A stretch of 5,291 nt of DNA from Oligoflexia bacterium (GTDB lineage: Bacteria > Bdellovibrionota > UBA1018), in NCBI GenBank assembly GCA_903854365.1, contig CAINWE010000206.1, positions 1-5,291 of the forward strand, read 5' to 3'. Position numbers and translations under genes: made by a program. A model generated the notes under the pieces. That model was not told where the DNA came from. It did not search any database and was given only the letters and a program-made list of their open reading frames with translations. Numbering within the stretch: the stretch's first letter is position 1; each line of letters begins with the position of its first letter. Of this stretch, positions 1 through 5,215 are shown in pieces.

Positions 1-1407
1 CCTTACAAATACCGCAATCGTGCAATCGATCGACAACGACTCGTATTGAAAAAAATGGTGGAAACGGGCCTCATCGCAGAAATTGAAGCAAAATCAGCAC
101 TGAAAACACCCATCCGTTTTGCTCCACCACAAAGCACGCTGACGAAAGCCCCATTTTTTACGGATTACGTAAAACTCGAATTGAGCCGCATCCTCAAAAG
201 TCAAATGAAGGATCCAGAGAGCTTCCCAGCTGGCTTTAAAGTTTATACTACATTGGACTTACTCCTGAACGACTTCGCTCAAAAGGCGGTTACCGACGGA
301 GTTTTCAAACTCGAAAAACAGTTTAAGCTTAAACCCACTGAGGACCCCACGCGCACCCTCGAGGGCGCCCTCATTTCAGTTGAACACGAATCAGGCTATA
401 TTCGCTCACTCATCGGAGGCAGAAACTACTCTAAAAGTAATTTCAATCGAGTCCTCAACATGAAGCGGCAGATGGGCTCGACATTTAAACCGATTATCTA
501 CCTCACAGCATTTCAAAAAGGGAAAGATCGCGACGGCACCCCCTATAGCCCAGGATACCCGTTTCACGACTCACCATGGACGTGGCTTTACGACCAAAAT
601 CAAAAAAGCTGGTCACCCCGAAATTATGAAAACGAATCTCTAGGGTGGATTTCTCTGCGGACCGCCTTAGCGCTATCGATAAATACGGTCGCCGCGAAAC
701 TCGCCTATCAGCTCAGCTTAGACGAAGTCATTTCGACGGCACGCACACTGGGCATCGAGTCCACCTTACCTCGGGTACCCTCACTCTCTCTGGGCGTAGC
801 CGAGCTGTCGCCGATCGAGCTGGCCCGAGTATATGCCACGCTCGCCAACCGAGGCACCCAACAAGAATTTGTCGCCATCCGAGGCATTACTCAAGACAAT
901 GGCACCCGGAACCTCATCTTATCTTCCAATGCAGTATCCACTCTCCCCCCTGCTCCAATTGATCTTTTAACGGACTGCTTACAAGAAGTCTTCAATCAAG
1001 GTACAGCGCAAGCCGCTAAAAAAATGGGGTACCTGCAGCCTGCTGCTGGTAAAACGGGAACCACCAATTTCCACAGGGACGCTTGGTTTGCAGGCTACAC
1101 ACCCAAGTTTACAACGATTGCATGGGTGGGCATGGACCAGACCTCAGAAAAAGCACCACCTCCCCCGCTCACTGGCGCAAACTCGGCACTCCCGATTTGG
1201 GTCAATTTCATGAAAGACGCGCAATTAGGACAACCCAATACAGCGTTTCCCGAAAGTCCGTTACTCACCCACATGCCGACCGATAGACATACGGGTCGCG
1301 CGGCGATTCCTGATTGTCCGCCTTCCCAGGTAGTGATAGAGACGTTTATCCGTGGGCAAGAGCCCCAAAAACAAAGCTGTGAGCCGCAATGGCCCGCCAG
1401 ACCTTAA
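1..1407 (+). CDS. Class A penicillin-binding protein (PBP1b-like), C-terminal part
   Basis: This is the 3' part of a bifunctional peptidoglycan glycosyltransferase/transpeptidase. Such proteins sit in the inner membrane and polymerise and cross-link glycan strands in the periplasm. The frame is open from base 1, so the gene starts outside the window; the TTG at 46 is internal. 468 codons are visible. The first ones (RNRAIDRQRLVLKKMVETG) match the end of the glycosyltransferase domain. The transpeptidase domain follows, with the SxxK motif STFK (catalytic Ser codon 478-480, visible residue 160), the SxN motif SIN (676-684, residue 226) and KTGT (1051-1062, residue 351). The linker containing FKVYTTLD and the overall spacing resemble PBP1b more than PBP1A, judged from remembered sequence only. 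All catalytic motifs are intact. The stop TAA at 1405-1407 is followed closely by the thioesterase gene. Confidence 0.93.
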   Translation, partial: PYKYRNRAIDRQRLVLKKMVETGLIAEIEAKSALKTPIRFAPPQSTLTKAPFFTDYVKLELSRILKSQMKDPESFPAGFKVYTTLDLLLNDFAQKAVTDGVFKLEKQFKLKPTEDPTRTLEGALISVEHESGYIRSLIGGRNYSKSNFNRVLNMKRQMGSTFKPIIYLTAFQKGKDRDGTPYSPGYPFHDSPWTWLYDQNQKSWSPRNYENESLGWISLRTALALSINTVAAKLAYQLSLDEVISTARTLGIESTLPRVPSLSLGVAELSPIELARVYATLANRGTQQEFVAIRGITQDNGTRNLILSSNAVSTLPPAPIDLLTDCLQEVFNQGTAQAAKKMGYLQPAAGKTGTTNFHRDAWFAGYTPKFTTIAWVGMDQTSEKAPPPPLTGANSALPIWVNFMKDAQLGQPNTAFPESPLLTHMPTDRHTGRAAIPDCPPSQVVIETFIRGQEPQKQSCEPQWPARP

Positions 1408-1426
1408 ACCAGCTAGGAAACACATC

Positions 1427-1834
1427 ATGTCGACCGAGAAACACTTTTATTCATTCAAGATCTTAGAGGAATATCTCGATAGTTTCGGACACGTGAATCA
1501 TGCAAACTACCTCATCCTCTTTGAACAAGCTCGCTGGGATTGGATTGCCGGGAAAGGATACGGCCTTGAAAAAATTCAAGAAACCCAGATCGGCCCAGTG
1601 ATTTTATCTTTGGAAATTCAATACCGCAAAGAACTCAAAGCACGGCAAGACGTCACCATTGAGAGCTACGTTACCGCGCACGACCGTCTGTTTACTGAAA
1701 TTCACCAAGAGATGACAGGAGCCAACGGAGGAGTGCATTCCCTACTTGACTTAAAATTTGGCTGCTTTGACTTAAAAAGGAGAAAGCTAATTACTCCCAC
1801 CCCTGAATGGAAATCCGCATTTGGGATTAAATAA
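1427..1834 (+). CDS. Acyl-CoA thioesterase, 4HBT hot-dog family (YbgC/FadM-like)
   Basis: A 135-residue cytoplasmic single-domain hot-dog protein, the usual length for the 4-hydroxybenzoyl-CoA thioesterase family, which hydrolyses acyl-CoA or acyl-ACP thioesters. The family signature is near the N terminus: D18-SFGHVNHANY-28 followed by FEQAR, where the Asp is the catalytic residue by family knowledge. The ATG at 1427 is chosen because AGGA (1415-1418) lies 8 bases before it, and because the homologous part begins just after it. A longer reading from 1352 would overlap the PBP gene and add unrelated residues. The gap to the PBP stop is 19 bases, so cotranscription is likely. The acyl substrate cannot be told from the sequence; a role in lipid or envelope metabolism is only suggested by the neighbour. 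Confidence 0.9.
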   Translation: MSTEKHFYSFKILEEYLDSFGHVNHANYLILFEQARWDWIAGKGYGLEKIQETQIGPVILSLEIQYRKELKARQDVTIESYVTAHDRLFTEIHQEMTGANGGVHSLLDLKFGCFDLKRRKLITPTPEWKSAFGIK

Positions 1835-1912
1835 AAAATAAGATCTCCCTTACGTTGATTTTTATTTGACCTTTGGGCTCAGGTTAGGGTAACGCTTCGG
1901 GAGCTTATTTTT
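1834..1912 (+). promoter_or_regulatory. Leader/intergenic inverted repeat before the DHS-like gene
   Basis: A long imperfect inverted repeat fills most of the gap between the thioesterase and the deoxyhypusine-synthase-like gene. The outer arms AAAAATAAG (1834-1842) and CTTATTTTT (1904-1912) pair over 9 bp. After a 2-base bulge, CTCCC (1845-1849) pairs with GGGAG (1899-1903). Inside that, CGTT can pair with AACG (1891-1894). The 3' arm ends in a T-rich run, so it could act as a weak terminator for the upstream genes or as an attenuator/leader structure for the next gene. The loop is large, which argues against a classical strong terminator. A TTGACC at 1866-1871 could be a -35 element, but no good -10 is seen at the right distance. 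Confidence 0.35.
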
Positions 1913-1927
1913 GAGGAGTAAATCACG

Positions 1928-2905
1928 ATGAGTTCCATGGGCCCTATTTCGCAGTTCATCAAACACCATTACCGACACTTCAATGCAGCCGCTCTCGTAG
2001 ATGCGGCCGAAGGATACAAAAAACACATTGATCAGGGCGGTAAAATGATGGTTACCCTAGCTGGGGCGATGAGCACGGCTGAGCTCGGTCTCACGTTGGC
2101 AGAAATGATTCGCCAAGATAAAATCCACCTCATTAGTTGCACAGGTGCCAACCTCGAAGAAGATATCTTCAATCTCGTGGCTCACGATCACTACGAGCGC
2201 GTACCTCACTATAGACAACTCACACCGCAAGACGAGCAAGCGCTTCTCGACCGACACATGAATCGAGTCACAGACACATGCATTCCCGAAGCAGAAGCGA
2301 TGAGACGAATTGAAAGTGTCATGCTTGAACAGTGGACTGCTGCGGATCAATCGGGTGAGCGCTATTTTCCTCACGAATTTTTTTACCGCGCTATTCGCAG
2401 TGGAAAACTCAAGCAATATTACCAAATCAACCCAAAGGACAGTTGGATGGTAGCTGCCGCCGAGAAAAATCTCCCCATCATCGTTCCTGGCTGGGAAGAT
2501 GCCACTCTTGGAAACATGTACGCTGCAGCATGCATGCGCGGCGACGTCAAGAAGGTCCATACTGTGAGGACTGGGATCGAATACATGATCCAGCTCTCTG
2601 AATTTTATCAATCCGTCACAAAAAACAGCACACTCGGGATGTTCCAAATTGGAGGCGGAATTGCTGGAGATTTCCCGATCTGCGTCGTCCCAATGCTCCA
2701 TCAAGATATGGGTATCGAAGCCAAGCTTTGGGGCTATTTTGCCCAAATCAGTGACTCCACCACCAGCTACGGCTCATACTCTGGCGCGGTCCCGAACGAA
2801 AAAATCACTTGGGGCAAACTCGGGATCGATACCCCTAAATATATTGTTGAGTCTGACGCTACTATTGTGGCGCCTTTGATTTTTAGCTACGTCTTAAATC
2901 AATAA
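1928..2905 (+). CDS. Deoxyhypusine synthase-family protein (possible homospermidine synthase)
   Basis: A 325-residue cytoplasmic protein that aligns along its length with deoxyhypusine synthase, an NAD-dependent enzyme that transfers the aminobutyl group of spermidine. Visible family motifs are TGANLEEDIFNL (72-83), PGWEDATLGNMY (187-198), the GGGIAGDFP loop (242-250) and SGAVPNEKITWGKL (285-298). K297 in WGK matches the lysine that carries the covalent imine intermediate in the human enzyme (Lys329). W295 and E291 match Trp327 and Glu323. Other pocket positions differ: N196, D248, Y281 and Y284 stand where human Asp243, His288, Asp313 and Asp316 would be (alignment from memory). Bacteria lack eIF5A, so the acceptor is probably a free diamine, as in homospermidine synthesis, but this is inferred. 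The start ATG has GAGGAG at 1913-1918, 9 bases upstream. The stop overlaps the convergent gene by 7 bases. Confidence 0.9.
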   Translation: MSSMGPISQFIKHHYRHFNAAALVDAAEGYKKHIDQGGKMMVTLAGAMSTAELGLTLAEMIRQDKIHLISCTGANLEEDIFNLVAHDHYERVPHYRQLTPQDEQALLDRHMNRVTDTCIPEAEAMRRIESVMLEQWTAADQSGERYFPHEFFYRAIRSGKLKQYYQINPKDSWMVAAAEKNLPIIVPGWEDATLGNMYAAACMRGDVKKVHTVRTGIEYMIQLSEFYQSVTKNSTLGMFQIGGGIAGDFPICVVPMLHQDMGIEAKLWGYFAQISDSTTSYGSYSGAVPNEKITWGKLGIDTPKYIVESDATIVAPLIFSYVLNQ

Positions 2906-3552
2906 CCGGGCCAGCACCCTTCGAGATAGCACGAAGGGTCTCCCCCAGACTCTTCATAGCATCGATCTAAGGCGAGGTCTTCAATTTGACCAATCCTCTC
3001 CTCGTATGCCCTGCCACGCCACTCGTTTACCGTGATGGGATAGGCACGACCCGAGGAGTCTAAAGCGGAGCACGTCAACGCAGCCACGCGGTCCCACTCA
3101 AACGCAAAGACTGGGCGCACAAAGTAAGGATGTTCCCAACGGCGCCAAGGGGCAAATCCCCAGCGCACTGAAAATGGATCAGTATGCCAACCTGGATGAG
3201 GGCCGTAGCCTGCGTGACCGCCCCACCCTGGATGGAAGCCTCCCTCTGAATGACCTCCCCATCCCGGATGAAAGCCCCCCTCTGAATGACCTCCCCATCC
3301 CGGATGAAAGCCCCCCTCTGAATGACCTCCCCACCCCGGATGGAAGCCTCCCTCTGAATGACCTCCTTCGAAACCACGGGCTCGAGCCGATTCACCCTCC
3401 ACGGGCTCCGACTTACTTTCGCTCCCAACACTACTCATCGCCGAGGAAGCCTTCTCAACTTCATCCGCACCGTTTGACTCATGAGCGAAACTAGATTGGC
3501 CAACAAAAAAGAAGGAAACCATCACAAGACATTGAATTATGTTTAACTTCAT
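2899..3552 (-). CDS. Exported Gly/His/Trp-rich repeat protein with four-Cys C-terminal domain
   Basis: A 217-residue protein not recognised as a named family. The N terminus is a Sec signal peptide: MKLN, a hydrophobic core to about residue 19, then SSFA with likely cleavage before H24. An acidic Ser/Glu-rich stretch (24-62) follows. Then come four perfect tandem copies of HSEGGFHPGWGG (65-112) and a degenerate fifth (HAGYGPHPGWHT). A Trp/Arg-rich linker (RWGFAPWRRWEHPYF) leads to a C-terminal domain with C161, C198, C208 and C213, which could form two disulfides in the periplasm or outside. Each repeat offers two His, so metal binding is possible but unproven. The start has AGGAG (rc of 3560-3564) 7 bases upstream. 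The stop TGA (rc of 2899-2901) overlaps the convergent DHS-like stop. The repeat block keeps several other frames open on both strands; those are shadows. Confidence 0.85.
   Translation of the reverse strand: MKLNIIQCLVMVSFFFVGQSSFAHESNGADEVEKASSAMSSVGSESKSEPVEGESARARGFEGGHSEGGFHPGWGGHSEGGFHPGWGGHSEGGFHPGWGGHSEGGFHPGWGGHAGYGPHPGWHTDPFSVRWGFAPWRRWEHPYFVRPVFAFEWDRVAALTCSALDSSGRAYPITVNEWRGRAYEERIGQIEDLALDRCYEESGGDPSCYLEGCWPGY
2916..2939. repeat. Perfect 8-bp inverted repeat just past the DHS-like stop codon
   Basis: ACCCTTCG (2916-2923) and CGAAGGGT (2932-2939) form a perfect 8-bp stem with an 8-base loop, starting 10 bases after the stop codon of the DHS-like gene. It lies inside the last codons of the convergent minus-strand gene. 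No T-run follows on either strand, so it is not a standard intrinsic terminator. It could protect the 3' end of the DHS-like mRNA or simply reflect codon choice in the other gene. Confidence 0.4.
3217..3360 (-). repeat. Four tandem 36-bp in-frame coding repeats
   Basis: Four contiguous 36-bp units (3217-3252, 3253-3288, 3289-3324, 3325-3360) each encode HSEGGFHPGWGG on the minus strand. The two inner units are identical at every base. The outer units differ from them only at synonymous positions and share some of those variants with each other (for example the Phe codon TTC instead of TTT). This pattern suggests recent duplication or homogenisation of the inner unit, with the peptide sequence conserved. 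Confidence 0.95.
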
Positions 3553-3865
3553 ATTTATTCTCCTTTGCCCTAACGACCCGGCAAACTTTCAACAAGAGTG
3601 CCAATCATGCTAACCACTGCTCCTAGCAAAAACACTCAATGAATTCGATCGGTTCACCGCAATCTCCCGACTCACAACACGATACCTCGTCCTATCTGGT
3701 GTCATTCCAGCTCGTGCTACCAGAAAATTGAGAGCCACTTTGACCCCAGAAAGGGTCACTTCGAACACGTCCCAACTCAATGAAACCTAAATATACCCAC
3801 GCCACCTATCGAAATCTCCCTTGAAACATGCTAAAAACTGGCCTTCTAGCAGAGGAGAAAATAGC
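3553..3865. other. Divergent 313-bp intergenic region, no convincing gene
   Basis: This gap separates the divergently transcribed exported repeat protein and the ArsC/Spx-family gene, so it must hold both promoters unless they lie further away. It contains the ribosome-binding sites of both genes and one palindrome at 3741-3758. Candidate promoter pieces are weak: a TTGACC at 3740-3745 and a TAAATA at 3788-3793 are not properly spaced. A 58-codon minus-strand open frame (3610-3786) lacks a good start with a ribosome-binding site and is not called as a gene. No RNA gene, repeat array or mobile element was seen here. Confidence 0.5.
3741..3758. promoter_or_regulatory. 18-bp palindrome TGACCC-N6-GGGTCA, possible operator
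   Basis: Perfect 6-bp half-sites TGACCC (3741-3746) and GGGTCA (3753-3758) are separated by 6 bases. The site lies in the divergent intergenic region, about 107 bases before the ArsC/Spx-family start and about 190 bases before the repeat-protein start on the other strand. Symmetry and location fit a dimeric regulator's operator. It overlaps the TTGACC that could be a -35 element. It could equally fold as a small RNA hairpin; no T-run follows. Confidence 0.3.
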
Positions 3866-4228
3866 ATGAGCCATTGGATCGTTTATGAATACTCAAAGTG
3901 TAGCACCTGCAAAAAGGCACTCGCATTCCTAGACAAGAAAAAAATCAAGTATACGAAAATCCAAATTACCGAGCAACCTCCGACCGCCACTGAGCTCAAG
4001 GCCATGCTCGGCTATTTAGGAGGTCACTTAAAAAAACTCTTCAACACCTCTGGAATTCAATACCGAGAACTCGGCATGAGTGAACAATTAAAATCACTTT
4101 CAGAGGCACAAGCAATTCAATTACTCAGCAAAAACGGAAAACTCGTCAAGAGACCATTCCTCATCGGAAACCACGGAGGAACCGTCGGATTTGATGAGAC
4201 TAATTGGGCTCAAATTTTAAATTCTTGA
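3866..4228 (+). CDS. ArsC/Spx/YffB-family thioredoxin-fold protein (arsenate reductase-like)
   Basis: A 120-residue cytoplasmic protein of the ArsC-like family (thioredoxin fold), at the usual length of 110-130. The redox site C12-S-T-C15-KKAL lies at the end of the first strand. FNTSG (59-63) and RELG (67-70) are typical of the YusI/YffB-like branch. KRPFLIG (95-101) carries the conserved Arg-Pro of the fold. Two cysteines in CxxC recall Spx and YusI, whereas YffB has only one. True arsenate reduction is not established, and no arsenic genes are nearby, so a general thiol-redox role is as likely. The ATG at 3866 is chosen because AGGAG (3853-3857) sits 8 bases upstream; a TTG at 3821 would add unrelated residues. 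Tandem TGA codons end the gene. The gene stands alone or heads a two-gene unit with the exported protein downstream. Confidence 0.88.
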   Translation: MSHWIVYEYSKCSTCKKALAFLDKKKIKYTKIQITEQPPTATELKAMLGYLGGHLKKLFNTSGIQYRELGMSEQLKSLSEAQAIQLLSKNGKLVKRPFLIGNHGGTVGFDETNWAQILNS

Positions 4229-4246
4229 TGAGAAATAGCCTATTTG

Positions 4247-4272
4247 GTATTACCCCAGAGGGGGGTCGATAC
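4247..4272 (+). promoter_or_regulatory. Hairpin enclosing the ribosome-binding site of the exported-protein gene
   Basis: GTAT (4247-4250) pairs with ATAC (4269-4272) and ACCCC (4252-4256) pairs with GGGGT (4262-4266), with a small internal loop between the two helices. The terminal loop, 4257-4261, is AGAGG, which is the best Shine-Dalgarno match for the ATG at 4277. The stem ends four bases before that ATG. The structure could limit ribosome access and so control translation; it was found by eye and no energy was calculated. Confidence 0.35.
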
Positions 4273-4276
4273 TATT

Positions 4277-5176
4277 ATGCCGAAACTCATAACGAATTTA
4301 GCAACGTTATTGAGTTCATTTGTAATCTTTAGCTCTAACAGCTTGTTTCTATCAACTGCCGAGGCCAATCACGACTACCTCATCCCTCATCGAGGATTAC
4401 TCGCTTTACCTAAAACAGTAAGGAGCGCCATCCGATTTTCGTCTCCGCAAGATACATTTGAATACGAACCAGAATGGGACACTGAGTTTCGCTCCACGAT
4501 CCGTGGCCCTTGGAGCGAGTATCGATATCACCATCTCCGCAGCATCTGGCACGAAATAGAAGTTCAAAATTCAAATCGTAGCAATCAAATCCGAGAAGGC
4601 GTTCAAAAAAATCCCACGAGTGGTTTCAGCTCCCTCTCGCTTGAAAGAGCGGGACCAAAAGAGGCATCGATCCACTTCTCCTTTACAGAGATTCGAACGG
4701 GCGATTCATTTACATTTAATCTGACCCTCAAAGCAATATTTATCCAAGGAGACTGGAAGGCACTGAGCAATCGCGAGCCATATATACTCAAACTAACCGA
4801 AGCCGCTCAGGGACAGTTTGACCAAACCATGAAGGAAAGATTCGAAAACCTGATTTTCCAGCGCTTTTTACGAGAAATTCGTCCCAATCTTGCTAAGAAG
4901 CACTTCTGGATCAAAAAATTAGACTTCATGTCATTCCACACTTCTGAAAACTCAAGCGCAAAGGACTACTTCAAATCTCTCAAAAGAAAGGAACTTGAAA
5001 CTGCCGGAGCGTACACCTATTTCTTCGGAGATCAACACGGAGTGGTCTGCACTTACCCAGATTATGACATCAAATACGAATACAATTTAACTCGAAAACT
5101 TGAGAAAGAAATGAATTGGGCTGCGGCAAACAGAAGCCACAAAAAAATCGCTCCCCTCGTTTCTATCTCTTTGTGA
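4277..5176 (+). CDS. Exported protein of unknown function
   Basis: A 299-residue protein that I do not recognise. The N terminus is a clear Sec signal peptide: MPK, a hydrophobic stretch to about residue 25, then the AEA motif with likely cleavage between A30 and N31. No lipobox Cys is present, so a periplasmic or secreted location is inferred. The mature part is rich in aromatic and charged residues, with one Cys (in VVCTYPDYD) and no obvious repeats or further membrane segment. The ATG at 4277 is preferred over a TTG at 4244, because the purine-rich AGAGGGGGG (4257-4265) lies just before it and because the signal peptide begins there. It follows the ArsC/Spx-family gene by 48 bases and could be cotranscribed. 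Its stop TGA (5174-5176) directly abuts the predicted end of a TnpB-encoding element, so the present C terminus may not be the ancestral one. Confidence 0.8.
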   Translation: MPKLITNLATLLSSFVIFSSNSLFLSTAEANHDYLIPHRGLLALPKTVRSAIRFSSPQDTFEYEPEWDTEFRSTIRGPWSEYRYHHLRSIWHEIEVQNSNRSNQIREGVQKNPTSGFSSLSLERAGPKEASIHFSFTEIRTGDSFTFNLTLKAIFIQGDWKALSNREPYILKLTEAAQGQFDQTMKERFENLIFQRFLREIRPNLAKKHFWIKKLDFMSFHTSENSSAKDYFKSLKRKELETAGAYTYFFGDQHGVVCTYPDYDIKYEYNLTRKLEKEMNWAAANRSHKKIAPLVSISL

Positions 5177-5181
5177 TTACT

Positions 5182-5215
5182 CCCACCGCTATGCCTTAAC
5201 AGGCAATAGCGGGGG
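5182..5215. repeat. Hairpin at the tnpB 3' end (element right end / guide-RNA scaffold)
   Basis: CCGCTAT (5186-5192) pairs with ATAGCGG (5206-5212), and GCCT (5193-5196) pairs with AGGC (5201-5204), with one bulged A. CCC (5182-5184) and GGG (5213-5215) can extend the stem. The tnpB stop codon lies in the loop/upper stem. Subterminal hairpins like this mark the ends of IS200/IS605-type elements and form part of the TnpB guide RNA. On the + strand it also sits just past the exported-protein stop and may help end that transcript, although no T-run follows. Confidence 0.6.

Noticed and set aside
645..1286. Plus-strand frames at 645-962 and 1083-1286 inside the PBP gene
   Set aside because: Both lie wholly within the transpeptidase coding region in another frame and have no family features.
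2057..2746. Long minus-strand open frame (229 codons) antisense to the DHS-like gene
   Set aside because: The opposite strand encodes a well-conserved enzyme over the same span. The antisense product shows no family features, and its openness follows from codon choice of the real gene.
3217..3360. Regular 36-bp spacing resembling a CRISPR array
   Set aside because: The units are directly contiguous with no variable spacers, and they encode a constant peptide in frame.
3174..3494. Plus-strand open frame with Pro/Leu/Asp repeats across the 36-bp array, plus a second minus-strand frame at 3075-3431
   Set aside because: A 36-bp repeat without stops keeps other frames open automatically. The frame at 2899-3552 has a signal peptide, a ribosome-binding site and a folded-looking C terminus; these do not.
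3610..3786. 58-codon minus-strand open frame in the divergent intergenic region, with a possible ATG at 3705
   Set aside because: No proper ribosome-binding site precedes the ATG or GTG starts, the product is Arg/Ser/Val-rich with no recognised motif, and a frame of this length is expected by chance. Homologs in other genomes would revive it.
4603..4791. 62-codon minus-strand frame inside the exported-protein gene
   Set aside because: It is antisense to a longer gene that has a start signal and a signal peptide, and it shows nothing of its own.
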